Source of the DNA: JBOFDK01 sp051646925
Lineage (GTDB): Bacteria > Bacillota > Clostridia > Lachnospirales > Cellulosilyticaceae
Reading direction: 5' to 3'
NCBI GenBank assembly: GCA_051646925.1
Contig: JBOFDK010000090.1
Span: forward strand, 1-64,000
Length of the DNA stretch: 64,000 nucleotides
Shown here in pieces: positions 27,101-34,165 of the stretch (position 1 is its first letter; every line of letters starts with the position of its first letter). A model generated the notes under the pieces. It searched no databases, was not told where the DNA came from, and saw only the letters and a list, made by a program, of their open reading frames with translations. The position numbers and the translations under genes were made by a program.

Positions 27101-27470
27101 AATCAATCCATCTTACAACCTCATGAAGATTTCTAAGTGAAAGGACTGCTTCATCTCTTGTGATATTAGCATTAGTATGGACAGCAGTATTCCCAAGTCT
27201 AATAATATATTTAATCAAATGAAATAGCTCTGGCTCTATAATTTGTCTAAAAGTAGGCTCATGAATAAGGCTTGATATATTGTCTTGATAAGGTACTGTA
27301 AGATCATTATCAAAACTATACACCCACTTTACTACAAGCTCTACAGCACGTCTTGAAAGAATGGCACAAATATCAGGAGATACTAGCAAACTCTTCTCTG
27401 CTTCTATACTACTTCCTGCAAAGCTTTGAAATAGTTCTTTAGACTTTAAAAAATCAAAGTTCGTACACAC
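24123..27470 (-). CDS. hsdR: Type I restriction enzyme, R subunit
   Basis: A 1115-aa motor-nuclease subunit. An N-terminal DUF4145-like helical domain (about 1-135) is followed by a coiled coil and the PD-(D/E)XK nuclease core, with YVDYVLYG and LAVVEAKKSSKDP (about 235-265). The SF2 translocase has MATGSGKTRTA (Walker A), IIDESH and LLGLTATP, then the helicase C half with DMLDTGIDIPE and QMIGRGTR. The C-terminal part resembles EcoEI-type HsdR. It starts at GTG behind GGGGGG, 11 bases after hsdS, and is the last gene of hsdM-hsdS-hsdR. It seems full length and intact. Confidence 0.95.
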   Translation of the reverse strand: MCTNFDFLKSKELFQSFAGSSIEAEKSLLVSPDICAILSRRAVELVVKWVYSFDNDLTVPYQDNISSLIHEPTFRQIIEPELFHLIKYIIRLGNTAVHTNANITRDEAVLSLRNLHEVVRWIDYCYADEYTCGEFDESILLTGDEKRTRPQELQDLYERLSSKDKRLEEIRKENETLRQAMTEQRKTQTATNDFEVDKISEAETRKKYIDIELKLAGWEIGKDCLVEVGVEGMPNATGIGYVDYVLYGNNGKPLAVVEAKKSSKDPIVGSQQAKLYADCLHNQYGQRPLIFTTNGFEINYTNDAEGYPQRRIAGIFTKDELQLTVDRRNTKVPFLNVEINNNISNRYYQKESIMAVCDAVDTKHRKMLLVMATGSGKTRTAISIIDVLMRHNHVKNILFLADRKALVKQAKNNFSNLLPSLTLCNLLDSKDNPEQARMIFATYPTMMNAIDDTKRKDGKKLFTPAHFDLIIIDESHRSIYKKYRDIFEYFDAMLLGLTATPKDEVDKNTYDIFELPNQVPTFAYELEKAVEDEYLVDYHTIEVKSKIMEEGIHYDDLSEEEKDEFEKTFEDDETVDDTVSSSAINEWLFNANTIDRVLRELMEKGLRVEGGDKLGKTIVFAKSSRHAQAIVERFNKIYPEYGSHFIKQIDYSINYVDTLIDDFSTKDKMPQIAVSVDMLDTGIDIPEVLNLVFFKKVRSHSKFWQMIGRGTRLCKDLLGAGMDKESFLIFDFCNNFEFFRANPKGKETGISESLTEKIYNTKVEIVRELQDMKYQEEDYIAYRETLLDELVGDITSLNDESFRVKMHSRYVETYKNRLAWQSLGTGSVTEIKEHIAPLITPIAGDELAKRFDHLIYTVDLAYLQNKNATKPIRSIIQTAEELSKLGTIPQVIEQKYIIEKVQTEEFWESADILELEEVREALRELIKFIDKGVQKIYYTNFKDEILEVNENGAMYNSNDLKEYKKKVEYYLKAHQDELAIYKLRNNKQLNQEDLKTLERIMWEDLGSKAEYEKEYGDTPVTKLVRKIVGLDRGAANEAFSKFLSEEKLNVVQIRYVKLLVDYIVANGMIEDNRVLMEEPFRSLGSITALFKDNMNDAREIMGVIQQIKTNSETIA

Positions 27471-27481
27471 TTAAATCCCCC

Positions 27482-28651
27482 CTAAAATAATTCCCCTTTG
27501 AAAATTCGCTGCATCAATGAATTAAAGTTATTTTCTAGTTCTACAAGGCGCTGTTCCATTGCAAATTTCAATTTGTCGACTTGTTGCACGAACTGAGCAA
27601 ACTGATTTTGTAGTTCAATTGGTGGGCAAGGTGTCTCTAAGTTTTTAATAATAGCAAATTCTATGTTATCAGCTGTTACTGCTCTTACATTCCCTAGCAA
27701 CTCATTTTCACGCAACTTAAAAGTATACATAAGAAAACTACTATTCGTACTCTGATTTGGAATAAACGCTTTCATATCTTGATTTACAGCAACTTCTGTA
27801 CCATTAATTGCAACCGGTAATGTTCTCTTAAGTATTCCACTTCTAATAACCATTAGTACTGACCCTTGTGGGATAAGCTTAGCAGAGCTATTTTTAATAG
27901 CTTCTTCTGTAATATGGTCAATACTATCACTTATCACTAACTGCTTCATATCCTTTGGCGTTACCCAAGGAATCTCCCCTGTATAATATTCAGGCTTCGA
28001 CTTAGATGGTGTCCCACCTCCAAAAATGCTTTGACACATATCATTTATAGTTTTAGTTTCCCAGCCTTTTTCATTACGTGCTAAATCACCAAACAGCTCG
28101 ATAAATTGGGATTTAATGAGTTCATTACAGATTTCAATTTGTTCTTTTCGTTTCTTTATAAGTTGTTGAGCTTTATCAAGGACATTAGCTATTTTAATTT
28201 GTCTAATCTTATTCGGTAAAAACACCTCTATATCCTTCACATACCCTTGACTAATATGTTTCTGTGCTCCACCATAACTATCAAATAAAATTTTTTCTCT
28301 TTGACTTATTAAATAATAAAAGAGATATTCAGTACAAAAATGATCATTGGGTAATATCCCTGTTACCGATTGATTTGCAGATGCTTCTATATCTAGTATA
28401 CCAACTTTACCCGTCGTAGCACCTGTTAATGCTATAGCAACTGTTCCTTTTGGCATTAATTTAGCTGCGCTATTGGTCAATCCTAGTTCAGTAATAAAAG
28501 ATGTAGCCTTAGTTATCCTAGCATCTTTGCATTCTCCTGAAGGAAGCCAAGGAATATTACCATTTTCCCAATACTCTTTTACTTTTGTACTAGGAGTTCC
28601 TCCTGTCACTACTTCTGCAAATTCTTTTACTTTCTTGTAACTTTTCTGCAT
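27482..28651 (-). CDS. hsdS: Type I restriction enzyme, specificity subunit
   Basis: A 389-aa DNA-recognition subunit with the expected two target-recognition domains. TRD1 is about 1-150 (VVTGGTPSTKVKEYW, IPWLPSGE, KGTVAIALTGATTGKVG) and TRD2 about 200-350 (FGGGTPSKSKPEYY, IPWVTPKDM, PQGSVLMVIRSG). Each is followed by a helical spacer (KIANVLDKAQQLIKKRKEQI; FVQQVDKLKFAMEQRLVELE). The paired TGGTPS/GGGTPS motifs show the internal repeat typical of HsdS. It starts one base after the hsdM stop. The recognition sequence cannot be deduced from the sequence alone. Confidence 0.95.
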   Translation of the reverse strand: MQKSYKKVKEFAEVVTGGTPSTKVKEYWENGNIPWLPSGECKDARITKATSFITELGLTNSAAKLMPKGTVAIALTGATTGKVGILDIEASANQSVTGILPNDHFCTEYLFYYLISQREKILFDSYGGAQKHISQGYVKDIEVFLPNKIRQIKIANVLDKAQQLIKKRKEQIEICNELIKSQFIELFGDLARNEKGWETKTINDMCQSIFGGGTPSKSKPEYYTGEIPWVTPKDMKQLVISDSIDHITEEAIKNSSAKLIPQGSVLMVIRSGILKRTLPVAINGTEVAVNQDMKAFIPNQSTNSSFLMYTFKLRENELLGNVRAVTADNIEFAIIKNLETPCPPIELQNQFAQFVQQVDKLKFAMEQRLVELENNFNSLMQRIFKGELF

Positions 28652-28652
28652 A

Positions 28653-30113
28653 CTACGCTTCCCCCAACATCTCAGCTAGTTCTTCAATACCTGCTGTAAT
28701 ATCCATCTCTAGCTCTCTAATTTTAAGAAGAATATTACTTGGGTGAGCATACTCTACTTCTTTATACTCAATCTCTTTGTACTTATTGATGCTTAGGTTA
28801 TAGCCATTGTCTACAATCTCTTTCACATCTACAAAGAAGCTTTGATCTGTACGTTTTCTATCAGCTTCTACATCTAAGTTATTAAAACGTTCAATAATAT
28901 CTGGTATATCGTTAGCTTCTACTTCTTGGCGTTTATCATCTAATGAATAGCCATCTGCTTTCATATCATAGAACCATACTTTATCAGTACCACCTGCACC
29001 TGTTTTAGTAAAGATAAGAATAGCTGTACTAACCCCTGCATATGGCTTGAATACACCATTTGGCATAGAGATTACCGCCTCTAACTTATTGTTATCTATG
29101 ATCTCCTTACGAATCTGCTTATGTGCTCCACTACTTCCAAAAAGCACTCCATCTGGTACGATTGTAGCACTTCTTCCACCTACTTTAAGACTTCTAAGAA
29201 TTAGTGCTAAGAAGAGTAGTTCTGTTTTCTTAGTCTTTGTCACCTTGAGCAAATCTGCACTCACTGCATCTGCATCAAGTGATCCTTTAAATGGTGGATT
29301 TGCCAGTACAAGTGTATATTTATCTTTATCTGTATTTTGTTCAGACAAGCTATCTTTGTACTCAATATTTGGATTATCTACCCCATGAAGAAGCATATTC
29401 ATAGCTCCGATACGAAGCATGGTTCTATCCATATCAAAACCATAGAACATATGATTATTAAAATGGTCTTTTAACCCTGCATGTAAAAATAAGTCTGCTT
29501 CATTTTCCCTTAAGTACTCTTGAGCAGCGACCAAGAACCCTGCACTACCCATAGCAGGATCTACGATTACATCACTAGGCGTTGGCTTCATAAGCTTCAC
29601 CATCATCTCAATAATATGTCTTGGTGTTCTAAACTGACCATTTGTACCTGCTGTAGCTACTTTAGAAAGCAAGTATTCATAAAGATCACCTTTTGCATCA
29701 CGATTCTCCATATCAATACTATCAATACCATCTACAATTTTTGATAACATCTGAGGTGTTGGAATCTTAAAGATAGCATCTCCCATATATTGGGCATAAG
29801 CTGAATCACCATCTTGATGTAAGTTCTTGATGAAAGGAAATACCTCATTCATCATAATTGTATACATCTCTGTAGCTTCCATGTTTTTGAACTTGCTCCA
29901 TCTTAGAAACTGCTTATCACTTGGGAATATGCCCTCATGTGGTAAGCCTAAGAATACTGCTTCATTTTCCTTTGTGGTTTCTATATCATCAAGACCTTTA
30001 ATAAAGAGCAAATATGTAAACTGCTCAATGACTTCAAGTGGGTTAGTAATACCCCCAGTCCAAAATATCTCCCAAATCTTATCTACCTTATTTTTTAATT
30101 CTCCTGTAATCAT
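28653..30113 (-). CDS. hsdM: Type I restriction enzyme, N6-adenine methyltransferase subunit
   Basis: A 486-aa methyltransferase of the HsdM type, which together with HsdS methylates host sites and with HsdR forms the restriction complex. An N-terminal helical domain (about 1-140) precedes the SAM-binding motif VDPAMGSAGFLVAA and the catalytic NPPF motif (LVLANPPFKGS). The TPRHIIEMMVKLM segment before motif I is diagnostic. A TATAAT sequence on the minus strand at 30185-30190, about 75 bases upstream of the ATG, may be the operon's -10 element, although no good -35 matches it. Confidence 0.96.
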   Translation of the reverse strand: MITGELKNKVDKIWEIFWTGGITNPLEVIEQFTYLLFIKGLDDIETTKENEAVFLGLPHEGIFPSDKQFLRWSKFKNMEATEMYTIMMNEVFPFIKNLHQDGDSAYAQYMGDAIFKIPTPQMLSKIVDGIDSIDMENRDAKGDLYEYLLSKVATAGTNGQFRTPRHIIEMMVKLMKPTPSDVIVDPAMGSAGFLVAAQEYLRENEADLFLHAGLKDHFNNHMFYGFDMDRTMLRIGAMNMLLHGVDNPNIEYKDSLSEQNTDKDKYTLVLANPPFKGSLDADAVSADLLKVTKTKKTELLFLALILRSLKVGGRSATIVPDGVLFGSSGAHKQIRKEIIDNNKLEAVISMPNGVFKPYAGVSTAILIFTKTGAGGTDKVWFYDMKADGYSLDDKRQEVEANDIPDIIERFNNLDVEADRKRTDQSFFVDVKEIVDNGYNLSINKYKEIEYKEVEYAHPSNILLKIRELEMDITAGIEELAEMLGEA

Positions 30114-30561
30114 TACCCTACTCCTTTTATCTTATATCTCTCTAGTCACTTAAGCATTTTTCTAACGATTGATTTATTGGTTCTATTATAACAATTTTTA
30201 CGACATACTTCTATATAAACCTTAAGTATATCTGCTTATCGTTGTCGTATCGCTTATTATTATTTTATGTGGCACACATAACTCTCTCTTTACATCTAAA
30301 ATAAAAAACTTTTTATTTTTAACTTGATCCTAACTTATCCGTATTATCTCACTTTATTTGTAATTCCCCTTATTTCTCCTATCTTATGATTATTCTCCTC
30401 TTTATAAACCCTAAAATAATTATTATGTAAACTTAGAAATAAAATGAAAAATCATATATTAATCGACTATAATTACATAGAGTCATAGATGTTTTGGGTG
30501 AATAACATATTTATTTCTACTAGTTCATTCAGTGTAATAATTCTTGTTTAAATGCATCATT
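30114..30561. other. AT-rich gap between the HNH pseudogene and hsdM
   Basis: About 450 bases without a supported gene. It holds the hsdM upstream region, including the TATAAT at 30185-30190; otherwise I see nothing. Confidence 0.5.
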
Positions 30562-31287
30562 CTATTTCTTAATTTCTGTAATCTCTATTATCTTATCATT
30601 ATATTTCTTAATATCCTTTTTACTATGCAGAATCATATGACAATTCGGACATACCGGAATCAAATCCCTTATTGGGTCAACTATATATTCTCTCTCTATC
30701 TCATTTAAAGGTTTTATGTGATGTATATGAATCATCCCTTCAAATTTCTGCCCATATGCTTCCCTTGCATCAAATCCACAAAGAATGCATTTGCTCCCAT
30801 AATGCTCCAAACATACCCTTCGAGCTTTCCCAGTTCTCTCCTATGCATTGACTACAATCATTTTTTTAGCTCCTTCATGCAATTTTTCTTGGGCTGATAA
30901 CTCAATTTCATTTTCTACATCTACATGTTTAATATTCTCTATTCCTTTATTATTAGAAATCTCTAGAATCGTAAAATACTTCTTTTAAAAATACTCTAGC
31001 ATTTTTTCCGTTTCAAATTTATATTGATAACCATAGTGTATAGGTCTATCTTCTCTATGTACCTTTGTTGGAAATAATGTAAGAGATGTATTGTGATAAA
31101 TAGTATATGTAAAGTCAATTATTGTTTCAGGTTTTATAGTCTCTGGATTAAGTACTATGCTAATTTGTTTATTAGGTACTACATATAGTATTTCACCCTT
31201 TCTAATATTCTCAAAGCGTATATATTTACTGATTTCCTTAGAAAATTCAAAATTATTATTTTCTAATATTTCGTATATGTTTTTCAT
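30562..31287 (-). pseudogene. HNH endonuclease pseudogene with two in-frame stop codons
   Basis: One continuous reading frame of 242 codons is broken by TAA at 30985-30987 and TAG near 30841. The segments are an N-terminal 100 aa (MKNIYEILENNNFEFSKEIS...), about 47 aa (KKYFTILEISNNKG...), and the C-terminal HNH domain. The last holds ERTGKARRVCLEHYGSKC, CxxC, HIHHIKPL and VCPNCHMILH, the His-Asn-His/zinc arrangement of McrA-like nucleases. The TAG replaces the Tyr expected in the usual YER...AR..C motif. No frameshift is needed, so inactivation looks recent. The gene lies upstream of hsdM in the island. Confidence 0.85.
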
Positions 31288-31409
31288 ATAAATTTTCCCT
31301 TTGTCATTATAAAGCTACTCTAAATATATCATATTTTTGTGTCTAATTTACTAATTATCTTATTAAAGAAGCTACACTAAGACATAAATCTTTCTAATTC
31401 GCTTTTATC

Positions 31410-31655
31410 CTAACTTTTAACCATTCCATAATTATTCTTTTTCAATTTTCTATTCTCCATAGCTAATATGGCTAACTTTTTTGTGAGTTCAAGTTTTTCT
31501 AAATAATATTCAATACACTCCTTAATCAATACTTTACCATATTTAAGTGACTGTTTCGTAGATTCAACTCTAACATTCTATTCACTACCCTATTTACCTG
31601 AACAAATATCAGACACTACTATTTCAAATATTTTTATATCAATTTTATAAATAAC
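31410..31655 (-). pseudogene. Possible degenerate ORF at the right end of the island
   Basis: A minus-strand frame of about 82 codons reads protein-like (VESTKQSLKYGKVLIKECIE, then a Leu/Lys-rich helix ending KNNYGMVKS) but carries two in-frame TAG codons in its first third and has no start or ribosome site. I do not recognise it. It may be a relic of an element gene. The other bases of 31288-31713 show nothing clear. Confidence 0.35.
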
Positions 31656-31713
31656 TTTTTAGGATTACAGTCTATCCTATAGTCTTCTATCTAATATAAT
31701 ACCCCATAAAACA

Positions 31714-31767
31714 CAAAAAACCCCCTTAATTTCATTAGTCTTTTAGACCAATAAATCAAGAAGGTTG
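31714..31767 (-). terminator. Terminator downstream of spo0A
   Basis: On the minus strand a long stem of about 22 pairs, with many G-U wobbles and one bulge (AACCTTCTTGATTT.../...GAAATTAAGGGGGTT), closes on a 3-base loop and is followed by six Ts. It lies about 120 bases beyond the spo0A stop, on the island side. Confidence 0.65.
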
Positions 31768-31821
31768 GTTACCTTTGTAAAGATTATTTATTGCCTTTAA
31801 GGGGCAAAATTAACTTATTTC

Positions 31822-31867
31822 GGGTTACACTTTTGATAGTTTATTGCCATATCAAAACGTGAAACCC
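31822..31867. repeat. Strong hairpin next to the spo0A stop codon
   Basis: Arms GGGTTxCAC(x)TTTTGATA and TATCAAAA..GTGxAACCC pair almost fully around a 10-base loop, 17 bases after the spo0A stop. No T tract follows. With the stem at 31791-31807 and the terminator at 31714-31767 it makes three stem-loops in about 150 bases at the island boundary. Confidence 0.65.
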
Positions 31868-31884
31868 TTATATACACACTAACC

Positions 31885-32730
31885 TTAGCTTACTTGCATT
31901 TCTAGACGAAGTCTATCTGCAATAAGTGCAATAAACTCTGAATTAGTAGGTTTTCCTTTACCGTTATTCACAGTATAACCAAAGAGTTTATCGATTGTAT
32001 CCATCTTACCACGACTCCATGCAACTTCTATAGCATGACGAATCGCACGTTCTACGCGAGATGGCGTTGTGTTGTATTGTTTAGCAATGTTTGGATATAA
32101 CTGTTTAGTAATTGAGTTAAGTATATCCATATCTGTAATTGCCATAATAATTGCATCTCTTAAATATTGATATCCTTTGATATGTGCAGGAATACCAATT
32201 TCATGAATTACACTTGTAACTTCTGTTTCTAAGCTATGGTGTGTAACTGGTTGTTTCGGTCTTTGTGTTGTCATCGTTGCTGGCATTCCCAAAATAGCTG
32301 CACTTGCACTCATTGTAGGCATTGTGTTACTAATCGGCTTGTTAGCATGCATAGCTTCTAATTGTCTGATACGTGTTGTCAATGTATCCATATCAAAAGG
32401 TTTTACAATATAATACTCTGCACCTAACGATAATGCACGCTCTGTAATTTTGTCTTGTCCAACTGCTGATAACATTACAACAAGTGGTTTTTTCGGTAAG
32501 TTCATAGTATTTAATTTTTCTAAAACACCTATCCCGTCTAGGTAAGGCATAATCACATCTAAAATAAGCACGTCAGGATACATATTCTCTACTAGATCAC
32601 AAGCTTCCTTGCCATTTGATGCAATGCCTACAACCTCCATATCCCCTTGTTTATTCAAAAATTCTTTTAATATTTCACTAAAATCTTTATTATCATCCGC
32701 TAACGCTATCTTTATTTTTTGGTCTAACAA
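31885..32730 (-). CDS. spo0A: Sporulation master response regulator Spo0A
   Basis: A 281-aa response regulator that commits the cell to sporulation when phosphorylated. The receiver domain (1-120) has acidic residues in ALADDNKDF, the phospho-accepting Asp in LILDVIMPY and Lys in YIVKPFD. After a variable linker (about 130-165) comes the Spo0A DNA-binding domain, with TPSRVERAIRHAIEVAWSRG as its recognition region. Translation begins at TTG behind GGGGGAATC. The order recN-spoIVB-spo0A is universal in spore formers. Its last 128 bases are duplicated at 22261-22390 and probably arrived with the island. Confidence 0.98.
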   Translation of the reverse strand: MLDQKIKIALADDNKDFSEILKEFLNKQGDMEVVGIASNGKEACDLVENMYPDVLILDVIMPYLDGIGVLEKLNTMNLPKKPLVVMLSAVGQDKITERALSLGAEYYIVKPFDMDTLTTRIRQLEAMHANKPISNTMPTMSASAAILGMPATMTTQRPKQPVTHHSLETEVTSVIHEIGIPAHIKGYQYLRDAIIMAITDMDILNSITKQLYPNIAKQYNTTPSRVERAIRHAIEVAWSRGKMDTIDKLFGYTVNNGKGKPTNSEFIALIADRLRLEMQVS

Positions 32731-32783
32731 AATGATTCCCCCTGATAATTTAAATTTGAAAATTTTTCCAAACTATTAAACTT

Positions 32784-32812
32784 ATTATAACCAATATATC
32801 ATTTTTAATCAA
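32784..32812 (-). promoter_or_regulatory. SigA-type promoter of spo0A
   Basis: On the minus strand TTGATT and TATAAT are separated by exactly 17 bases, 53 bases before the TTG start. I did not find a convincing SigH promoter or a TGTCGAA 0A-box beside it. Confidence 0.7.
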
Positions 32813-32851
32813 TACCATTTTTTGTAAATTTTCTTTTTTTTACACTTTAGG

Positions 32852-33985
32852 CTATTTCATATCATTATTAAGCATATTTTCTATGAATATGCCGTATCCT
32901 TTTGTTGGGTCTTGAACAAAGACATGTGTAACAGCCCCTATAATTTTTTCATCTTGGATGATTGGACTACCGCTCATACCTTGTACAATCCCATTTGTTA
33001 GTTCTAAAAGCCTTTTATCGACGATTTTAATTACCATTCCTTTTGCAGGTTCACTAGTATATTTCGTTACTTTTTGAATATAAATGTCATATTCTTTCAC
33101 ACCATCACCATCTAGATTTAGTAAAATCGTAGCCGCTCCTTCATGAACTTCACTTTGTAATCCGACTGGTACTCTTTTTCCATCTAGCAACTTCTTACCT
33201 TGATCATTTAGTATTCCATAAATACCTAATGCGCTATTTAATCTAACTTCACCTAACTTATTATCTAAGTTTCCACTAACTGCTCCGCAAAGTTGTCCTG
33301 GTTTTCCTATTTCACCTTTTTTAATGCTATTTATTTTTGTTGTTGTAAGTTCTCCTTCTTTTATAGGCAATAGTTTTTTTGTTTCACTTACTGTTATTCC
33401 ATGCCCTAAAGCTCCATAAGTGTTATTTTCTGGGTCTATATAAGTCATAGTTCCAACGCCTTGTGTTCCATCTTTAATCCAAAGGCCTAGTTTATATTTA
33501 TTGTCTTCTTGTGAATATACAGGATGAACTTGCACTTTCACTATATCTCCATTACGCTCTAAAACAATTTTTATTGCTTTGTCTCCATTTGCTTCTATTA
33601 TTTCTTTAAATTGTTCTTTTGATTTTAATTCTATATCATTAATTTGCAAAATAATATCGCCTTTTTTCACTTTATCTTTACAAGGCTTTTCAGACCCATC
33701 TTGTGTGTATACTTCACTTACTCCTATTACATGTATACCTTTCGTTAAAACTCTAACGCCTATAATTTCCCCTGAAGGAATTACTTCTTTTACCGAAACT
33801 GCTTCTACACTTACTGTTTCAGCTGAAATATTATTCATAGGTGACGCTTTTATACTATTTTGGTTATCGGTTATAACAGTTATTATATTTGGCAAGTCAT
33901 AATACGAACTTATGAAATATCCGCCCATTAATATCGTTATAAGCATTACTAAACTAATTTTTGTATATTGCTTTCTCTGTTTCAT
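32852..33985 (-). CDS. spoIVB: SpoIVB serine peptidase (S55 family)
   Basis: A 377-aa forespore-secreted protease that signals across the septum to activate pro-SigK processing. An N-terminal membrane anchor (ISLVMLITILMGGYFISSYY, about residues 10-29) is followed by a PDZ domain (about 95-165, KVKKGDIILQINDIELKS). The S55 peptidase domain has catalytic His in GALGHGI and Ser in GMSGSPII. The start ATG 33985 has no strong Shine-Dalgarno match. A CATAATA motif at 34027-34033 (minus) resembles a SigG/SigF -10, as expected for this gene, but the -35 is unconvincing. Confidence 0.95.
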   Translation of the reverse strand: MKQRKQYTKISLVMLITILMGGYFISSYYDLPNIITVITDNQNSIKASPMNNISAETVSVEAVSVKEVIPSGEIIGVRVLTKGIHVIGVSEVYTQDGSEKPCKDKVKKGDIILQINDIELKSKEQFKEIIEANGDKAIKIVLERNGDIVKVQVHPVYSQEDNKYKLGLWIKDGTQGVGTMTYIDPENNTYGALGHGITVSETKKLLPIKEGELTTTKINSIKKGEIGKPGQLCGAVSGNLDNKLGEVRLNSALGIYGILNDQGKKLLDGKRVPVGLQSEVHEGAATILLNLDGDGVKEYDIYIQKVTKYTSEPAKGMVIKIVDKRLLELTNGIVQGMSGSPIIQDEKIIGAVTHVFVQDPTKGYGIFIENMLNNDMK

Positions 33986-34133
33986 ATAACCACATCCTAT
34001 CTAGTCTCTTTGATGTCATATACCTATATTATGTCTCTTATTTATGTCACTTTTTTTGTGCCATAATGTTAAAATCTCCGTTTTTGCAAATATTTATTCA
34101 AAAGTTGAGATATGAAATAAAGGTATAATTTAG

Positions 34134-34165
34134 AAAAAGCAAGAATCTTAGGAGATTCTTGCTTT
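34134..34165 (-). terminator. Terminator of recN
   Basis: A perfect 13-bp stem AAAGCAAGAATCT/AGATTCTTGCTTT with a 4-base loop, followed by Ts on the minus strand. The recN stop codon overlaps the stem-loop junction, and spoIVB is thereby isolated. Confidence 0.88.

Larger units (their letters stand above)
22261..32012. mobile_element. Putative genomic island inserted in the spo0A 3' end
   Basis: Direct repeats of about 128 bp made of spo0A 3' sequence bound this stretch. It contains restriction-modification and other defence-like genes plus pseudogenes. Reconstitution of the target gene's 3' end with a leftover original copy at the far side is the signature of an element that integrates in a gene end. 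I found no integrase, transposase or relaxase inside, so the mover is missing, decayed or was supplied in trans; replacement by homologous recombination is the alternative. Confidence 0.65.

Noticed and set aside
30114..30561. Very short ORFs (about 10-15 codons) upstream of hsdM
   Set aside because: No ribosome sites and random-looking composition.
31822..31867. Integron attC-like site or group II intron fragment at the spo0A hairpins
   Set aside because: No integrase, no conserved R-box core sites and no intron domains are visible; it is kept only as a structured boundary.
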